From Chloroflexota bacterium (GTDB lineage Bacteria; Chloroflexota; Anaerolineae; 4572-78): 6,753 nt of DNA. Below, in pieces: positions 5,390 to 6,753 of the stretch. The DNA lies in assembly GCA_024278725.1 (NCBI GenBank), contig JAJRSQ010000108.1:1-6753 (forward strand), written 5' to 3'. The position numbers and the translations under genes were made by a program. Within the stretch, counting starts at the first letter, position 1, and every line of letters starts with the position of its first letter. A model generated the notes under the pieces. The model ran no database searches. It saw nothing but the letters and a program-made list of their open reading frames with translations, and was not told the origin of the DNA.

Positions 5390-6459
5390 GGCTTGCGCCC
5401 CGTGCGCATGAAATGAGAGGGGCGAAATTCCAGCCACCAGAAGGCATATCCGGCGACAGCCAGCACGGTCAACCCCACCACCAGCGCTTCGGCGCGGGTT
5501 GCCTGCGTGATGAAAATTGCGGTCAGCCCCAGCGCGCCCGTCACCAGACTGACGAAAAACGCCACCGCCAGCCCGCTCAACCCCAACCGGGCGAGCCGGT
5601 GCGTGGTATGGTCAACGCCGCCCTGCAAAAACGAGACGCCCCGCCGTTTGCGGGAAATATACACCAGCGCCGTGTCGAAAATCGGCAAGCCCAGCACCAG
5701 CACCGGCACCATCCAGGTGACGAGGTTGATATTCCCCGGAATGCGGATTTTTATCCCCAGCACTGCCAGCAAAAACCCCAAAAAAAGCGAGCCGGAATCG
5801 CCCATAAAGATGGTGCTTTTCGGCAACGGCAAATTGTAGCGCGCGAATCCCAAACTCGCGCCGAGTACCGCTGCTCCCAAAATCGAAACCAGTTGCTGCC
5901 CGTTCAGCAAGGCTATCAGCATGAAAATCGCGCTGGCGGTCGCGGTGGTCATAATCGCTACCCCGTCGGCATTGTCCATATAATTCAGGGCATTGGTGAT
6001 GAACAATATCCAGACGATGGTCAATCCGAAGTTGAGCGCGACATTCCACGCGCCAATGGGCAACAGGGGGAGTTGAATGCGCACGCCCGCCCAAAATACC
6101 AGCGCGGCGGGCATTGCCTCGCCCAGCAATTTCCGGATGGGGGGAAAAGTGAAACGGTCATCCAAATAGCCGACCGCCGCCATCAGCGATGCGCTGACCA
6201 AAATCGCGCCCACTTCCGACATGCGGAATCTATCGCCGAAAATCGCCGTCGCCCCCACGGTGATGAGCGCGAGCGCCACCGCCGCCGCGCCGTAAATTGC
6301 CACCCCGCCCATCAGCGCGGTCGGTTCAGTGTGGGCGCGGTCGTTTTTGGGGACGGCAATAAATCCCGATTTGATGGCTATGCGACGCACAATCGGCGTG
6401 CCCACACTGCCGAAAAAAAGGGCGGTCAGGAAAATCAGCATTATCAGGGAAATGGTCAT
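5374..6459 (-). CDS. WecA/TagO-like polyprenyl-phosphate GlcNAc-1-phosphate transferase
   Basis: Integral membrane enzyme of the MraY/WecA (glycosyltransferase 4) family, 361 residues with about 10-11 hydrophobic helices. The family transfers a sugar 1-phosphate from a UDP-sugar to undecaprenyl phosphate, starting a lipid-linked glycan. Conserved elements in order: RAHTEPTALMGGVAI at 41-55, the metal-binding GYLDD at 97-101, NALNYMDNADGVA at 156-168 in place of NxxNxxDGxDGLA, FMGDSGSLFLGF at 218-229, PIFDTALV at 259-266, and the cytoplasmic GGVDHTTHRLARLG loop at 280-293. The last resembles WecA/TagO-type enzymes rather than the HHHxE loop of MraY, so it is more likely an initiator of surface polysaccharide, teichoic-acid-like or S-layer glycan than MraY itself. 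The ATG at 6459 has only a weak upstream GAG and directly abuts GGGTTTC-type heptamers. The C-terminal codons ATT AGA GAT TAG come from a TCTCTAA heptamer repeat. Substrate cannot be read from sequence. Confidence 0.88.
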   Translation of the reverse strand: MTISLIMLIFLTALFFGSVGTPIVRRIAIKSGFIAVPKNDRAHTEPTALMGGVAIYGAAAVALALITVGATAIFGDRFRMSEVGAILVSASLMAAVGYLDDRFTFPPIRKLLGEAMPAALVFWAGVRIQLPLLPIGAWNVALNFGLTIVWILFITNALNYMDNADGVAIMTTATASAIFMLIALLNGQQLVSILGAAVLGASLGFARYNLPLPKSTIFMGDSGSLFLGFLLAVLGIKIRIPGNINLVTWMVPVLVLGLPIFDTALVYISRKRRGVSFLQGGVDHTTHRLARLGLSGLAVAFFVSLVTGALGLTAIFITQATRAEALVVGLTVLAVAGYAFWWLEFRPSHFMRTGRKPKIRD

Positions 6460-6604
6460 GGGTTTCTCGTTTCCGGTTTCAGGGTTGCAGGGTTGCAGAT
6501 GTGTTGCATGCTTTCACGCAATACGCAACACGAAACACCAAACCCCACTTTCACACTCGCTCACCTGCACACCTGCTCACTTTCTCACCCGCTCACCCGC
6601 TCAC
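6460..6604. repeat. Compound heptamer/octamer repeat cassette, copy B
   Basis: Plus strand order: heptamers GGGTTTC, TCGTTTC, CGGTTTC at 6460-6480; two octamers AGGGTTGC at 6481-6496; a 19-base linker at 6497-6515 differing from copy A at one base; heptamers ACGCAAT, ACGCAAC, ACGAAAC at 6516-6536; then seven octamers ending in CAC at 6549-6604 (TTTCACAC, TCGCTCAC, CTGCACAC, CTGCTCAC, TTTCTCAC, CCGCTCAC twice). It fills the gap from the WecA-like start codon to the stop of the right-edge gene (TCA 6601-6603). The module order matches the cassette between rfaE1 and rfaE2. Confidence 0.9.
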
Positions 6605-6753
6605 TCTCCCCCGCCCGGTGCAAACCCCGTCGCGGGGAGTAGGGTCGGGAAGCCGGGCGGGACGGCAGGCGGCGGCGATTGCGCCACCAAATCGAAGGGT
6701 GCGCGCGGCAGCAGGCGGTAGCCGTCGCGGGGCAGGTCGGCGGTGGTGCGCTG
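6601..6753 (-). CDS. C-terminal fragment of an unidentified protein with LPATG-like tail
   Basis: An open frame enters from the right edge and ends at TGA (6603-6601), giving 50 residues. It begins QRTTADLPRDGYRLLPRAPFD, becomes proline-rich (SPPPAVPPGFP), and ends LLPATGFAPGGGE. LPATG fits the LPxTG sortase pattern, but no hydrophobic helix and basic tail follow, so classical sortase anchoring is not supported. From memory, an LP-x-TGFAPG stretch also occurs in proteins of Chloroflexota, some sortase-related, which is a weak lineage hint. Codon composition is G+C-rich like the neighbours, and the stop sits in the same octamer context as that of rfaE1 (GAG TGA GCGG). The gene is upstream of the WecA-like gene on the same strand with a 141-base gap, so the two could be co-transcribed. 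Function unknown. Confidence 0.65.
   Translation of the reverse strand, partial: QRTTADLPRDGYRLLPRAPFDLVAQSPPPAVPPGFPTLLPATGFAPGGGE

Noticed and set aside
6460..6604. Possible CRISPR array
   Set aside because: The periods are 7 and 8 bases with no unique spacers and no cas genes, so these are plain short tandem repeats.
5413..6642. Long plus-strand open frame of 409 codons
   Set aside because: It is antisense to the WecA-like gene, rich in Gln, His and Arg with no recognisable domain, and runs into the repeat cassette. It is a shadow of the high-G+C gene on the other strand.

Overview
The window is a run of ordinary-looking bacterial genes of moderately high G+C. The genes are separated by unusually repeat-rich gaps. 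I infer, but cannot prove, a member of the Chloroflexota (Anaerolineae-like). The reasons are the style of the MurJ-like and WecA-like proteins, separate (unfused) heptose kinase and heptose adenylyltransferase genes, a C-terminal LPATG-FAPG tail at the right edge, and gaps filled with short 7- and 8-base tandem repeats. No RNA gene, insertion sequence or CRISPR array was seen, and no gene-free stretch exceeds about 150 bases.

Layout. Positions 1-303 (minus) hold the N-terminal part of a membrane protein, possibly of the CPBP family. Divergent from it at 427-1200 (plus) is a complete NIF3/DUF34 metal-binding protein. It converges with a minus-strand cluster transcribed right to left: rfaE1 (3441-4442, heptose-7-phosphate kinase), rfaE2 (2859-3341, heptose-1-phosphate adenylyltransferase) and a murJ-like flippase (1280-2866). 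rfaE2 and murJ overlap by 8 bases. A recognisable promoter lies upstream of rfaE1. Back to back with it is a good sigma-70 promoter for an unrecognised 228-residue protein (4596-5282, plus). That gene converges with a WecA/TagO-like polyprenyl-phosphate sugar-1-phosphate transferase (5374-6459, minus). The right edge (6601-6753, minus) holds the last 50 codons of another gene.

How the genes may work together. RfaE1 and RfaE2 catalyse two steps towards a nucleotide-activated heptose. The WecA-like enzyme starts lipid-linked glycans on undecaprenyl phosphate, and the MurJ-like protein belongs to the superfamily that flips such lipid-linked sugars. Together they suggest a surface-glycan role. 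The MurJ-like protein seems to lack several charged residues regarded as essential in E. coli MurJ, so its cargo may not be lipid II.

The most distinctive signal is the repeats. Phased heptamer and octamer arrays fill most of the gaps and run into the genes. They supply or abut the stop codons of rfaE1, murJ, the WecA-like gene, the unknown gene and the right-edge gene, and they supply the TTG start of rfaE2. Two copies of one compound cassette (3363-3424 and 6476-6552) differ by exactly one octamer, one heptamer and three substitutions.
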